Source: Amorphophallus konjac (lineage: Eukaryota; Streptophyta; Magnoliopsida; Alismatales; Araceae). From it: a stretch of DNA of 64,000 nt. A program made the translations under genes and the position numbers. The notes under the pieces were generated by a model. The model had not been told where the DNA came from and searched no databases. It saw only the letters and a program-made list of their open reading frames with translations. Shown one piece after another: positions 42,140-53,272 of the stretch (the first letter of the stretch is position 1; each line of letters starts with the position of its first letter). The stretch spans positions 77,227,731 to 77,291,730 of the forward strand of contig CM040117.1 of NCBI GenBank assembly GCA_022559845.1, read 5' to 3'.

Positions 42140-43324
42140 CTATTGCAGCGGGTGTCGGAAGATGTGCTCTAGCTCTAAAATACCCAAGGAAGGGTGGCGG
42201 GTTAGCTCTTGTAGTCGAGACTCGGCAGCCTCCAGCTGGGATAGCTTCTCTTCGAGAGAAGCGGCTTGTCCTTCGGCCATCTCCACTTCCTCTATACTCT
42301 GGGCTTCCAGACGCCCGGTCTCCTAAAGCTCGGCCTTGGCCCTGGAAAGCTCAGCTTGCAGCTCTGCCATCAGGGCTACAAGGAAAGTTCGGCGCTGTGA
42401 AGAAGTACTGGTGACATCTCTCATCTGCACCGTAGTCCCTCTCAAAGAGGTGAGAGCAGTCCGGCATTCAGCCCATTCCAATGTTATGGACGTCATCTGA
42501 TCAGCTACCTCTCGGCCTAGAAATTCCCTTCTGTTCACATACTTCAACAGCAGTAGTACCCGTGGCGTCCAGTCATCCATGGGGCAGCCAAAAGCTAACA
42601 GTGAGCGGGACAGGTGCTCTACCAAGCCCCGCAGTTGAACATAAGTCAAATCTCTGCTGGCCACTATAGTCTACTGAAGGGTCCCCAAGAATTACCACAC
42701 TAGGTCGCTGGATGACCGAAGACCAAGTGGTGACGTCTCGGGAAGCTCGAAGTCTACTCTGCTATCCACGACAGCCCAGATATTGTTGCCCGCCTTAGAA
42801 GATGATGATGGCATGATCTGCAAGGTGCTCACACTGGAACTGACTGCAGTAGCTGATGCCACAGTCGGAGTCTCGATGACGGCAACCTCCCTGCCAGTCT
42901 CTTGAGATGGAGCTGCAATGGGAGCATCAATAGCTGAGGATACCTACTCCTCGCCCCCGGCCTGGCCGACCTCCATATGGCCAGTTTCGGCAATAAGAGC
43001 CAAGGCCCCTGAACTCTCGACTTCTTCTTCAACAATTTCTCCCGCCTCGACCTCGGGAGGGCCACTCTTTTCCAGGGCCAACTGTCATGCGGCTTCAAGT
43101 GGCTGAGGTTCCACGATTGTCGCCAACTCATCGGTCCTCACACGTGCTCTAGGTCCTTCTAGACCCGCTGCTGCCGCATAGTCTTTGGGGTATCGCAGGG
43201 CGATAGGCCGCAAGACTGGCAGAAAAGTTAGGTGACCCGCACCTAGAGTCGGGAGAGGTATCTGCACCGTTATGGTTGGCAGCACCACCTCAGTCTGCAC
43301 TGGAAACCTATATATGTCAAACAG

Positions 43325-43379
43325 CTGATATGAAAAGGAGGGAAGAGCAACAACATGCAGTTAGTAGGAGATTTCTCAC
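43325..43379 (-). other. Intron 4 of the antisense gene (55 nt)
   Basis: GTGAGAAA...CATATCAG on the minus strand, phase 0, with a pyrimidine tract before the AG; joins LSLVPTE to LFDIYRFPVQTEVVLP. Short for a plant intron, so less certain. Confidence 0.6.
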
Positions 43380-43813
43380 CTCAGTTGGCACTAAGCTCAA
43401 GCCTCCAAGGGCGGCCTCTGTGGCTCCAGCCCCTTCACTTACAAGTGACCCTGACAGCCTAGGACCACTCCATGCCAACCGGGGTGGGATGAAGGCTATA
43501 TGATCACTTTCGTAAACCGAAAACGCCCCGACATCCTCGATCTCTGTATCCACCGGTGGGAACACCTCGTCACTGGAGCCGCCACTGTAATCAACTTGCT
43601 CAGAGGAAGAAGAGTCCTCTGCTCATCCCTGGCGCTCCACCATCGGAGCAGACACCTTGCTGGAAGGGATATCACCCTTAGTGGGGACTTCCTTCATCGG
43701 CTCCACATTGGGAGCGTCAGTTGAATGAATCTCGGGGACAAGCTCGCCTTGCTCCCCAGCGGCAATTTCCTCCACAGCCTTGGCTTCGGGAAGCAATGTC
43801 GGTTGCATCTCGA

Positions 43814-43894
43814 CTGAAATTTAAGGCAAGAATCAATCAAGCCAACTGAAGACATGGTGGTTCACAGAGTCCTCGTGAATAAATTACAAATTAC
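43814..43894 (-). other. Intron 3 of the antisense gene (81 nt)
   Basis: GTAATTTG...AAATTTCAG on the minus strand, phase 1, AT-rich; joins PTPRQKME to VEMQPTLLPEAKAVEE. Confidence 0.75.
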
Positions 43895-44032
43895 CTTCCA
43901 TCTTCTGCCTGGGTGTCGGAGAGGGTAGATCCCTCTCTACGGGAGCTATGGGGACTTCCTCTGCCCCTTCTCCAGTCACGGCACCTGCTGCTGCCTCTAG
44001 CCCGACGACCGCAGCAACTGTGTCAGCAACTG

Positions 44033-44096
44033 CTAAGAAGGATTAGCCGAAGTGGCTAGAATAAGCAAATGAACTACAAAAGAATGAAGAGCTTAC
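44033..44096 (-). other. Intron 2 of the antisense gene (64 nt)
   Basis: GTAAGCTC...CTTCTTAG on the minus strand, phase 1; joins VQEPEAE to AVADTVAAVVGLEAAA without a stop. Confidence 0.72.
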
Positions 44097-44396
44097 CTTC
44101 AGCTTCAGGCTCCTGCACACGAGAAGCCTCGAACTCTTCAAAAGATACAAGTGGAGGAAGGACGGTTGCTGGTTCCTTTTCTGCAGCCTTCCTCCGGCGT
44201 GCCCGTGTCACTCGAGGCACTACCGCTTTGGCCTTCCCAATAGCCTCCCTCAATTAGGATCTTGTTCGCTTCCGCGAGTCACTAGGAGGCAATGGTGTCG
44301 TGGTCGGGGCTAGCTTGGGAGCCTCAAAATATGTCGACTTTTGAGCTTTTATTATTAGCTCCCTAAAGTGCCGAGTCTCCTCCAAAGTGGGTCAGA

Positions 44397-44482
44397 CTGC
44401 ATACGCACGAATGTGAGAATGATATATGCCAATGAAGAAAAGAAGCTGGCCGACGGGCCAGAATAAAGAAATAGAACATACT
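44397..44482 (-). other. Intron 1 of the antisense gene (86 nt)
   Basis: GTATGTTC...GTATGCAG on the minus strand, phase 1. Joining gives ...FFMGPA-I, then stop, then PTLEETRHFRELIIKAQKS. Confidence 0.72.
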
Positions 44483-45529
44483 TGCTGGCCCCATAAAAAA
44501 AGGGAAAAGAGGCCAATAAAATAGCGACGGCACTTTGTCTCTCGAAGCTGCCTCGCGAATAAGCCAACATAAGTCTCCTATCTTCTCACACTGATCGGCC
44601 AGCAACGCCAAGTCCGTGTGGCCACGAGAAGATAGGTGATAATACAAGCTCAGATGGTCCAGTCCCCACCCGTAAGCATACTTGAAAGAGATATGAAGGG
44701 GCCGGTCCAGAATAGCTTCACTGGGGCCTCCTACTGAAAGTCCATGCGAGCAAAGAAGCGCGAACAGCCAAGGGGTGTTGTCATACAAGGCATCCCGCCT
44801 ATCCTCCCTACGGATGAAAGTCCGATAAGGATGCAATCTATCAACCTCGGGACGCCAGTCGGCTACGACCGAGATGGGCTCTTCCACCGGTAGAGGGAGT
44901 TGCTAAAGAACCACCCTCTCGCTGCTTACGCGGCATAATCCCCGAAGCGTCTTCACAAAGTCATCCCTTCCGATTGCAAGCAGTTTCAGATCGACTTTGG
45001 ACGAACGGCTCTTCACAGCTTTCCGGGCTTCCAGATAAGCCCTCACCTCTGTGTTGGTCCAAGACTTCAGCTTCTTCAAGTAAGAGGGCTCAATGTCAAG
45101 GGCTGGCTCTGACTGGAAATCCAGAAATCTGTGCTCCACAACTGCCCAGCACTATTGGCGGGAGCTCCGGTAGAATCCTGTCCGCGCATTCCACCACTTG
45201 ATATACTCAGGGGTGACACGGGGAAAGCGAGCAGGGGTCGGCACCCTGAAAGAGACATCTTCTCGGCAGTGGAAGAAGTCCCACCATATTCGGGCATCGT
45301 CGTTTGAAACTTGCCCGGCTCTGTGCCTGTTTGGCAATGCAAATTGTGAAGAGGAATGAGGAATGTGCTGATCATAGCCAAAGTTCCGGCTGAAGCGGAA
45401 CAGATAATATGGTTCCAGCCACAGAATGCCACTCTTCCGGAATACAAGGACGCTTGGTCTAATAGCCAGCGCCCAGTCAACCAATTCCTGCTCCAGAATG
45501 GGCCTTGTGCACTTGGCCCCAGAAATCGA

Positions 45530-47734
45530 TGTTGGAAATCTAGTTTTGATAATGACAACTTATGAATCATGTTTAGACTGGATTAAATAAAGCTGCTGTA
45601 GGGTGTGCCTGATATGCCTTGCATTATCTTAGGTTCATGCGATATTTGTTCAAGTCAACGGTCAACACTAATAGACAGCAAGTCAACATCACTTGTTTAA
45701 TGTGAGTCAACCTCTGACAGGTAAAGTCAATGCACATACAAGTTGATACACACCCTGGTCAGTACAGATATCCCAGATTCCTATTAGCTCTATGTCGATA
45801 CTAGTTCCAGTCATGGCTGACTAAGGTCGATGCTAGCTACACTTCATGCATATAGGGTCGGTGCATATGTGCACTCGGTGCATGTTTAAGGTTCGTGCAA
45901 GTCTTTAATTACATGCATTCACTTTGTCGGTGCAGGCTTTTATATTCACACATGGTCGGTGCACACTCACAAGGCCTGTGTACTCTGTGTCTTAGGTCAT
46001 AATATATAGGTAAAGGAGTCGGCGCTAATTCCATAAGGTCTGTGCAGACTTCGTTCTGCACACATATAACGTCGGTGCAAGTATTGTAGCTTCACGCATG
46101 CATTAGTCAGAGCATATTCTTATTCAGGTCAGTGCATTCCTTGCCTCGGTGCGAGGTTTGGTTTGCACCAAGTCGGTGCAACTTTTGGTTAAACGTTAGT
46201 ATAAGTCTCACCAAGTCGATGCAAATCTCTATTGCTGCAGCTGAAGGTCCATGCATATAGAAGGTCAAGTTCGTGCATATAGAAAGTCCGTGCAAACTCT
46301 ACACTGAGCTTTTCTCTCTACTAGGTCTGTGCGGTTTTGACTGTGAGCAACTGAGATCGGTGTGAGTGTGCTTAGACTCTCAACAAAGGTTCATGCATGT
46401 TGATATTAGACTGATCTAAAACATTTCACTGTAGCACACTTTGTTTTAGGTCTATTCATACCTACACGCATGAATAGGTCCGTGCATATACCACATTAGG
46501 TCTGTGCATATGCCTGCTTACACATTTCACGGTCAGTGCACATCTGGGTTAATTAAGCCTAAGGTCTATAGAAGGTCTGCTCTTCCATGTGATGAACTCA
46601 AAATTTCTGCAAGTGATCCTAAACAATACTCTGTCTTTTGCAAGGAACAATCTCATCCGCAGTAGAGGCACATGATCTCTGGAAAAGGCGGGAACAAGCT
46701 CTCCACACGCCAGAAGCAAGAGCTTGTGGGACCCAAGCCAGAAGCTCTATAAGAAGGAACCTTCCGCGATCCATGAAGAAAGTGAGAGACTACGGTGGAT
46801 AATAGAAAAAGAGCTTTACAGCCAGAAAGAAAAACATGAGAGCCAGCAGAAGAAGAAAAAGAGGAAGGAGTCGCCAAGAGAGCCATAGAGTATACTGAGA
46901 GAAGAAGAAGAAAGAAAGAGGTAGAGAGTGCAGAGAAGAGAGTAGAGAGAAGAAGAGAGAGCCTTTCCTGAAGATCAGAGTTGTATTGGCCTCTGGATCA
47001 GATCCAAGCCAAGTTGCTTCTACGAAGCTACATTTGTCTCTGTTTCTCCTTTTGTTTTTTCATTTGTTATTTTCATTTTCATTAGTGTTCTTCCGATCCT
47101 CAGGTTTGAGGTCGGGGTTCCTCCTGTGGACTCAGGAGAAGGGAGACTGTGTCTTCGGTTGCTAGTGACGGGCTGTCACTAGTGGTTCCCTCCAGTTTGG
47201 AGGAAGAGAGGAGAGTGTTCCTCTGGGTCAAGTTGTAAGGTAGCGTTTGTTGCAGACTGAGTCTGCTTTGAACTCTAGCTTGGGCTAGTGGAATCCTCAC
47301 TTGGTTTGAGTGAGGGGTGGATGTAGGCAGACTGTGGGTTTGGCCGAACTACCTAAAATTCTGGTGTTCTGTGGTTTGCCTTTGTGAGTTTGCTCCTGCC
47401 TTCTACTTCTCTCACAGGGGTCTTTGTCAGGTTGGGTGCGCGCTGCCTGTTCGACTCATTGATTACCTGATTTGACATATCCTTGAAGTGGTTGAGTTGT
47501 GTGTGCGTGCCTCAGTATCACTGCTCACTAGTTTTCAGATCGCCTTTAAAGAATTCAAGGTCATTCCCGAGACATTTTCTATTCCGAGAAATCTGCCTTG
47601 TCTTCCTTGGTGCTTTACTGTACCTTTCTCAGATTGGTAGTTCATCTAGTTGAAAGAGGTTCAGATTTAACAAGGTTTAAATCGGCAATTCTTCTTATTT
47701 AAGATCCATTCACCCCCCCCCTCTGGATCTAACA
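45530..47734 (+). repeat. 5' LTR of Sire-A (2205 bp)
   Basis: Starts TGTTGGAAATC, ends GGATCTAACA, two bases before the PBS. A C-run (CACCCCCCCCCTCTGG) near the end is shared with the other LTRs of this group. U3 (about 45760-46545) is packed with about 25 motifs of the type AGGTCGGTGCA / AGTCCGTGCAT. TATA-like CTATAAG lies near 46748. The sequence after it is a GA-rich leader. No gene. Confidence 0.92.
45760..46545. repeat. Short-motif array (AGTCNRTGCA) in the Sire-A 5' LTR
   Basis: Forms such as GGTCGGTGCA, GGTCTGTGCA, GTCCGTGCAT and CTCGGTGCAT every 20-50 bases. The 3' LTR equivalent (53500-54305) has one motif more: a 17-base local duplication near 53889-53905. Confidence 0.9.
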
Positions 47735-47736
47735 AG

Positions 47737-47750
47737 TGGTATCACAGCGG
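47737..47750 (+). other. Primer binding site of Sire-A (mutated tRNA-iMet)
   Basis: TGGTATCACAGCGG; one G-to-C change from the usual TGGTATCAGAGC. Confidence 0.85.
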
Positions 47751-47859
47751 GTTACTGGCTTTCCAGATCCAACGATCTACAGTAGTTCCTAGCATTTCTC
47801 GGTGGTTTCTTCCTCTATTTACCATTTACCATCAGTGGTCGTCTACTTCCGATTTGCCA

Positions 47860-49864
47860 ATGGCTCATCCTCTGATTTTTAATGGGTCTTACTTCTCTAA
47901 CTGGCGTGGCAGTCTGTGCGTGTTCATCAATTCAGTGAATCCTAATATCTGGAATCGTGTCTCCAAAGGTCCACACATAATGCCTAAAGATGTGTCCAAA
48001 TGGACGGACAAACATAGAATGAAAAATAATGAAAATATGAAAGTTCTCGGCATTTTAAAAGGGACTGTTGATTCTGACATCTTTCCATTTGTTACAAATT
48101 ACAGGTCTGCTAAAGATATCATGGACAAATTGATGGCAGTCTATAACAGAAGTGATGACATCTGCTTTATGGTTAATGAGAGCAACCATAGCAGTGATCA
48201 AGATGAGTGAAGATGCTGAAGAGGTAAACAATCCATTCTCTAGTTACACTTTAAATGATTGGGAAGATGCCTATGCCAACCTGTTAGAATCCTATGAAAA
48301 ACTAGGGAAGAAGAATAAAAGTCTGAAAAAGAAGTTAAATAATCTAGATAATCCTAACTCTGGAGGTGAAAACATTGAAATTCTAAAAACTGAAAATGAA
48401 ATGTTCAAAAGACAATTGTCGAATCTAGATTCAATCAATTCAGAACTCGATCAAGTCAAATCTGAAAACGTAAAACTCAAAAAATAATGTCAGGAATCTG
48501 ACCAAAGATTAATCAATCTTGAAAGTGAAAACAATTTGATCACTGAAAAATTCGAGGCTGTTAGAGCTGTCAATTTAAAACTTCAGGAAAATCTTGAAAA
48601 ATATGAACCAGAAAACCAGCAAGAAAATGTTAAGGAAAACCAGAGCTTCCTAACTGATATTTTGTTTGATGACGATAAGCTTGAAAAGGAGAACACTAAA
48701 TTGAAAGCAGAGACTGAGAAATGGAGAAAAGAAAATGAGGAATTGAAACAGTTGAATACTGCTATGTTGGAAAGACTTCTTGTCTTAGAAAAAGGAAAAT
48801 GCGTTCTTGATGAAAATCAAAATGAGCTCAAACTGAAACAAGAAGTTGAAACACTCAATAAACTGAATGATGCAATGTGTCAACAAATTAAGTCCTGTGA
48901 AGAAGACTTGGCCAGTTATGAGTTTAGTATCCTAGCTCTCCAACAAGAAAATAATGATCTTAATGAATCCTTGTCTAGATTTGTTGAAGGAAGGAACAAT
49001 TTAGATAAACTTCTTGGAAGCAAGGTTAACTTTCAGAAGGAAGGATTAGGCTATAATGCTACAAATAAAAAGAGTTTTGGAAACATAACTCAAACATCTT
49101 TTGTTTCCAATTCCAATACTCACAATTCTTCGGACCAACCTATCTTTCAGTTCACTGCTCAGAAAATTTGGAAAACAACTGAAAAACAAAAGAACAAAAT
49201 TGCTTCTGCCACCTCTGTGCATGTTCCCCATAAGATATCTTCACACACACATGCACACAAAAAGGAAGTGATCTGTCATTACTGTCACAAGATTGGCCAT
49301 GTGATGCATGAATGTAAAGTGATGGAAAAGGATGATCTGAATGCTAGTAAAAGACATGCTGGGAAAATTTATCTTAGAAATCATGCTGTTCAGAAAAAGG
49401 GGATTCAATGTTATTGTTGTGGCAAATTAGGCCACATTGCAGTCCACTGTTGGCATGCTCAGGGAAGGAAATTTGACTCTGAACTTGTTAAATTCCCTAT
49501 GAATCAAGATGCTTTTAGCAGAAATAAATCTATTTTCAAAGGAAATTTTATTTTTTGTTTTGAGTGTGGGAAGCCAGGCCACAGAATTGCTGATTGCTGG
49601 CTGGCAAGGAATACAAGACAAAGCTTTCATGATAAAAATAGATACTTCCATGAAAATGCACATAGAGTTCACGGTCCTGTTAATATGCATCATAATATTA
49701 AAAATTATGTTGGTGCATGTAGATATTGCGAAAAACTTGGACATTTTATGGCTAATTGCTATTTAATGGAACTTGATGACAATGCAGCTAGAAAATTGTT
49801 CAGAACATCTGTTAGGGCTAATACAGGACCCAAGGTTGTTTGGGTTCCTGCTGGAATAAAATGA
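47860..49864 (+). pseudogene. gag: Sire-A gag with internal deletion, coiled coil and four zinc knuckles
   Basis: Starts ATG 47860 (MAHPLIFNGSYFSNWRG), the copia gag N-terminus. After DIMDKLMAVYNRS it jumps to DICFMVN, which in Sire-1 lies after the first knuckle; about the central third of the capsid region and that knuckle are missing. A frameshift near 48200 and a TAA at 48485 break the frame. From 48209 on: SYTLNDWEDAYANLL, a long coiled coil to about 48990, GLGYNATNKKS, then four canonical C-x2-C-x4-H-x4-C knuckles at about 49273 (CHYCHKIGHVMHEC), 49411 (CYCCGKLGHIAVHC), 49558 (CFECGKPGHRIADC) and 49720 (CRYCEKLGHFMANC). Ends GPKVVWVPAGIK, stop at 49862-49864. Confidence 0.88.
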
Positions 49865-51658
49865 TCAGATTGTTGCAGGTATGTCTTGGTCAAAAATAAA
49901 GGGGTAAATGAACCAAGGCATTTGAAGAAGAAAACCCCAGGTCTACACTTTTCAAGTTAGTCTTCCAAACTCTGTTCCGTTACTGTGTGCTAAATGTATA
50001 TGATCTAGATGAATGCATGCAAATGATTGTAGCTATTTTTGAACCTTTTGCATAACTATGGAATGCTACATGAATTGTCACACTCCGTACATGTTAATTC
50101 ATTACTCAGAACACTGGTATGAAAATCTAAAAGGAGTCAGTTGAATGTTTGCATATGGATCTAGAAATAAAACATGATTATGCCTCTAGATATCTGTAAG
50201 AAAAACAAGGCAATGCTTGATTAGGATATTAGCACTTAGTGAGAGGGAGCTGAGCTGTTCTGAGTGGGCCGAAGTAATTGAGTGCTTGGTGCACATCATG
50301 GATTTGAAAGTTATTGGTGAGTAGGGTGAGATGTTAAGTTGGTACTGCTAGAACTGATCAGAAGTCTTTGGGTCAAGAGAAGGCTGAGGATATCTTGGTC
50401 TAAAGCTGTCTGCAACTCTACACCAAATAGGACACCTGCTCTAATGTTTCTTGATAGTTCACTCCTTCATCTTCCATCATTATTGTCAACCTATGATCTA
50501 TCTTCTCATCCAAATTCCTTTTAATGGGCTGACACTTAGGGGGAGTAATATATGGAACTCTATTATCCTTGTCCATTGTGCTATATTATTATCAAAACCG
50601 CCTCTAGTAGTGTATAGAAATGTTGATCTTTCCAATTGAGTGATCTTCGGCCTACAAAGATTATATCTTATAGTTAATTATTCAAGAGGACTCTTGAAAG
50701 TATTTTCAATGGAGCTGAAAACATTTCTAATAACTGGAAGTGTCCAACTAAATAAAGTTCATCAATCTGAAAATCATGAGTAATGGGATAATCTGGTAGA
50801 AGAAGTTGTCTTATAGAGTGCTTTTATATCATGTCTTCAAGCTGATATGAATGTAGACCTGGGAATACGCCATTAAGTAATATAGTTGAAATGGCAGAGC
50901 AATGGCAAAACTTCTGAGAAACTGGTTATCTAGATCAAAGAAATCTAGAAATCATGTCATGAAGAAATAAGCTATCTCTGTTCATAAAAGATGGCATAAA
51001 GGTAGACTGTGCTGAGTAACCAGGGAGTCTGGTGTCTGATAAACATGTCTCCTTGTGTAAAAAGGCCAGTCCTACCAGAATGCTCCTTAAGAAAAGAAAA
51101 GAAAAGAAAAGAAAAAGAAAGAGTGAATATAGTTGACTCTGGTTCTTCTTCAGAAACCGAAATAGGACTTAAACGCAATATAAGACATATTTTGGGAACC
51201 AGTCTTATCCTATGAAAATAATGAATAATTTTGATGAATGGTATTAACTGGACATTGTACTGTGTTTAAAAATGTTTATCTCCATTGGTTGTGTGTTTAA
51301 AGATGAATCCTTTGAGCAACAAACGTATAAGGTATAAGTTTAATACGCCAAAGACCATAAAAGAGGAGAAGAAAAATATCCTATACACAAGAGGGGTACT
51401 TTGGGTACAAAAAGTGCATCGGGTAAAAGTGATAATATATTTTATATATTGTTTAACCCTAAAGTGTCTCTCAAGTTTCCCCCATTCAAGCCCAGTCATT
51501 CATTCCTGCACTCACGACTTCCTGCCGTGAGTGCTTCTCTAGTTTCTTCCTCTTCGCTGTTCTGCTACTCGCCTCTTCACATTCTCTTCACCTGCTTCAT
51601 CATCTACACTCACCGTTCCTGAAAGAGGTCATCCTCATCTCCATCGCCATCTCTTGTG
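49865..51658 (+). other. Sire-A noncoding region between gag and extra ORF
   Basis: No gene. AT-rich with many stops. GCTGAGTAACCAGGGAGTC near 51010 is the conserved block found after pol in Sire-1. The final 230 bases look like a promoter and leader: TATTTTATATATT near 51438, TTTAACCCTAAAG, then a long pyrimidine-rich stretch up to the ATG at 51659. Confidence 0.7.
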
Positions 51659-52903
51659 ATGTCTTCTTTGACAACAAAGAGCAAAGGGAAGGAGGAGGTG
51701 TCTGAGGAGCAACAACATCCAACACCAGATATCAGAATGTCAGAAGAAGGAGATCAATATGAGAGCAGCACCGAGGAGGGGCGTGCAGGAGAAGCCAAAG
51801 GAAAGGGGAAAGCTGATGAGCTTGTCATACACGAGGAGATAGGGATTGAGCAAAGCGAGGGAGCCACAGAAGGGAAGAGAAGAAACGGAAAAGAAATAGT
51901 ACATGAAGCTTCTGGAAATAAAGGTATTTTGATTAAATCCTCTTGTAAAGCTGATGAATCTCTGGAAACTGAATATTCAGAACTGGTAGATTTTTTTTGG
52001 GATTTATGGGATGAAAAAGCTCTTGGTAAAGTATTGGAGATACCACCCTGAACTCATTGCTAAGTTTTACAACATTCTGGTTCTCGATATTGATTGATCG
52101 TTGTTGTTCTATAGTGTCAAAAGAGTAAGCTGAACTACATGTTGAAGAAATTCAAAATATTGAGGAAGTTCGAGCACCAAATGATGATCAAGAACACCCG
52201 GTTTATAATGTTGAGTATCATGATTCAAGTGATTCGTCTGTCAGCTCACAGGAACCAAACAATGAACCGAATATTTCTGAATTGCTAACCAATTTGACAA
52301 CTCTAGTTCAAAATCAGAGTGAGATGATATCTTACCAGCTGCTGCTTACAAATCTTCATTTAATCTCATTGACAACACAAGGCTTCATCTTCTAGAGAAC
52401 AAAGTGGATACGCAGTGGCTACAATTTCGGGCTGACAAACAGAGAACAGATTCTACGATGCAAGAGTTCCTAGGAAATCTCATGGGTCGATTAACAGAAT
52501 AGCAGAGATGGTTAGCAGTATTCAAAGCACTCAGACCACCTCTTTCAAAACTCTTGTTTCCATTCTTGATAAAACCTATGATATCAATATTGAACTTGCA
52601 AAGATGAGAACTCTAGATCACCCTCCCCTCGCTAGCCAACAAGAGATCCGTTCTGCAGTGGACAAAGCTCAGTCTGAAGTTGCCATCATTACTGCGAGAC
52701 TTGAAATTGTCATAACAGAACAAGCAGATATTTCCTCACTCACGGCCAGTGTTAGAAGCATTGTCCACTACTGCTTTGAAGACCTGTCCAACTCCCTACA
52801 TTCCCTTCAAAATTCAGTCCAGCGAGCTCATTTTCAACGAGGCAGCTCTAGCTCTGCTCCTCCTAGGGATGGAAATGGCTCAAGATCCTCCCATGCTCAC
52901 TAA
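51659..52903 (+). pseudogene. Sire-A extra ORF, broken
   Basis: N-terminal piece 51659-52051 (MSSLTTKSKGKEEVSEEQQ...) is acidic and Lys/Glu-rich and ends VDFFWDLWDEKALGKVLEIPP. The central domain seen in Sire-B is missing. C-terminal pieces: NNEPNISELLTNLTTLVQNQ near 52260-52320 and 52508-52903 (IRSAVDKAQSEVAIITARLEIVI..., RGSSSSAPPRDGNGSRSSH), probably coiled coil with a Ser-rich end. Homologous to the C-terminal half of the Sire-B ORF. I do not know its function. Confidence 0.65.
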
Positions 52904-52917
52904 CCTCTTTTTGATAA

Positions 52918-52932
52918 TGACAAAGGGGGAGA
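52918..52932 (+). promoter_or_regulatory. Upstream PPT-like tract of Sire-A
   Basis: GACAAAGGGGGAGAGAG right after the extra ORF; same motif as at 57954 and, reversed, 11-24 and 62877-62892. Confidence 0.7.
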
Positions 52933-53257
52933 GAGATGTCATGTTTTTTTTGGTGAAGTTTTATTTTTGAAGATTCGTCATGGGTTATGGATGGATTTTG
53001 GATAATTTTTTTTTGGATATTGGATGGATACTGGAGAGAGATGTCATGTTTTAAGATATGTTTTTGGATGGATGATTTTTTTTTTTTGCAGATCTTTCAT
53101 GTGGTTAATTTTTTTTTTTGCTTTAGATACTTTGTGTGTTTTGTGAGAAATTAATCAAACATTCTCTGAAACTTCTCTTATGTACAGGAGTGCTAGTGTT
53201 GATTTTGCTTATTTAATTGCGTGAATTATCATACATGACTCATTATGTTGTCATCAT
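52933..53257 (+). other. Sire-A spacer between the two PPTs
   Basis: No gene. T-rich, with three diverged copies of a unit around GAGAGATGTCATGTTTT and GATGGATTTTGG (52930-53110). Confidence 0.7.
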
Positions 53258-53272
53258 CAAAAAGGGGGAGAT
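53258..53272 (+). other. Polypurine tract of Sire-A
   Basis: AAAAAGGGGGAGAT directly before the LTR start TGTTGGAA. Confidence 0.9.

Larger units (their letters stand above)
9005..45529 (+). mobile_element. Old Tat-type Ty3/gypsy element TatH, interrupted by Tat-2 and by Sireviruses at both ends
   Basis: TatH pol is seen as an RT fragment at 9005-9210 and again from 35253. Joining both sides at the target duplication restores a continuous reading frame, ...SPVLGA then PVKGRP..., which aligns with the uninterrupted Tat-2 homologue at 18380-18420. The 5' half lies left of Sire-1, outside the window. The 3' half holds RNase H, an archaeal-type RNase H, integrase, four tandem-array types and an antisense gene, up to the Sire-A insertion at 45530. 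No TatH LTR is visible in the window. Confidence 0.88.
42140..45529 (-). pseudogene. Antisense intron-containing gene of TatH, plant mobile domain-like protein, 5' truncated
   Basis: Five exons on the minus strand: 45529-44483, 44396-44097, 44032-43895, 43813-43380 and 43324-42140, joined by four GT-AG introns with phases 1, 1, 1 and 0 that all fit. Exon 1 resembles the plant mobile domain (aminotransferase-like family found in MAIL1/MAIN and in transposons): PYYLFRFSRNFGYDQHIP, then PEYIKWWNARTGFY, LKKLKSWTNTEVRAYLEARK and WLFALLCSHGLSVGGPSEAI. Middle exons encode basic and acidic linkers (SRKRTRS..., EEVPIAPVERDLPSP). The last exon ends in a likely coiled coil (LMAELQAELSRAKAEL, EEKLSQLEAAESRL) and TAG at 42140-42142. 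At least eight premature stops, several readable as C-to-T changes of CGA or CAG. The N-terminus is cut by Sire-A. Domain call is from residue patterns only. Confidence 0.72.

Noticed and set aside
45525..45534. Target duplication of Sire-A (AATCGA at the left edge)
   Set aside because: The right edge of Sire-A is lost in the rearranged block, so no partner can be identified.
47737..47750. tRNA genes at the TGGTATCAGAGC sites
   Set aside because: These are 12-18-base primer sites complementary to a tRNA 3' end, next to LTR ends; no tRNA cloverleaf is present.
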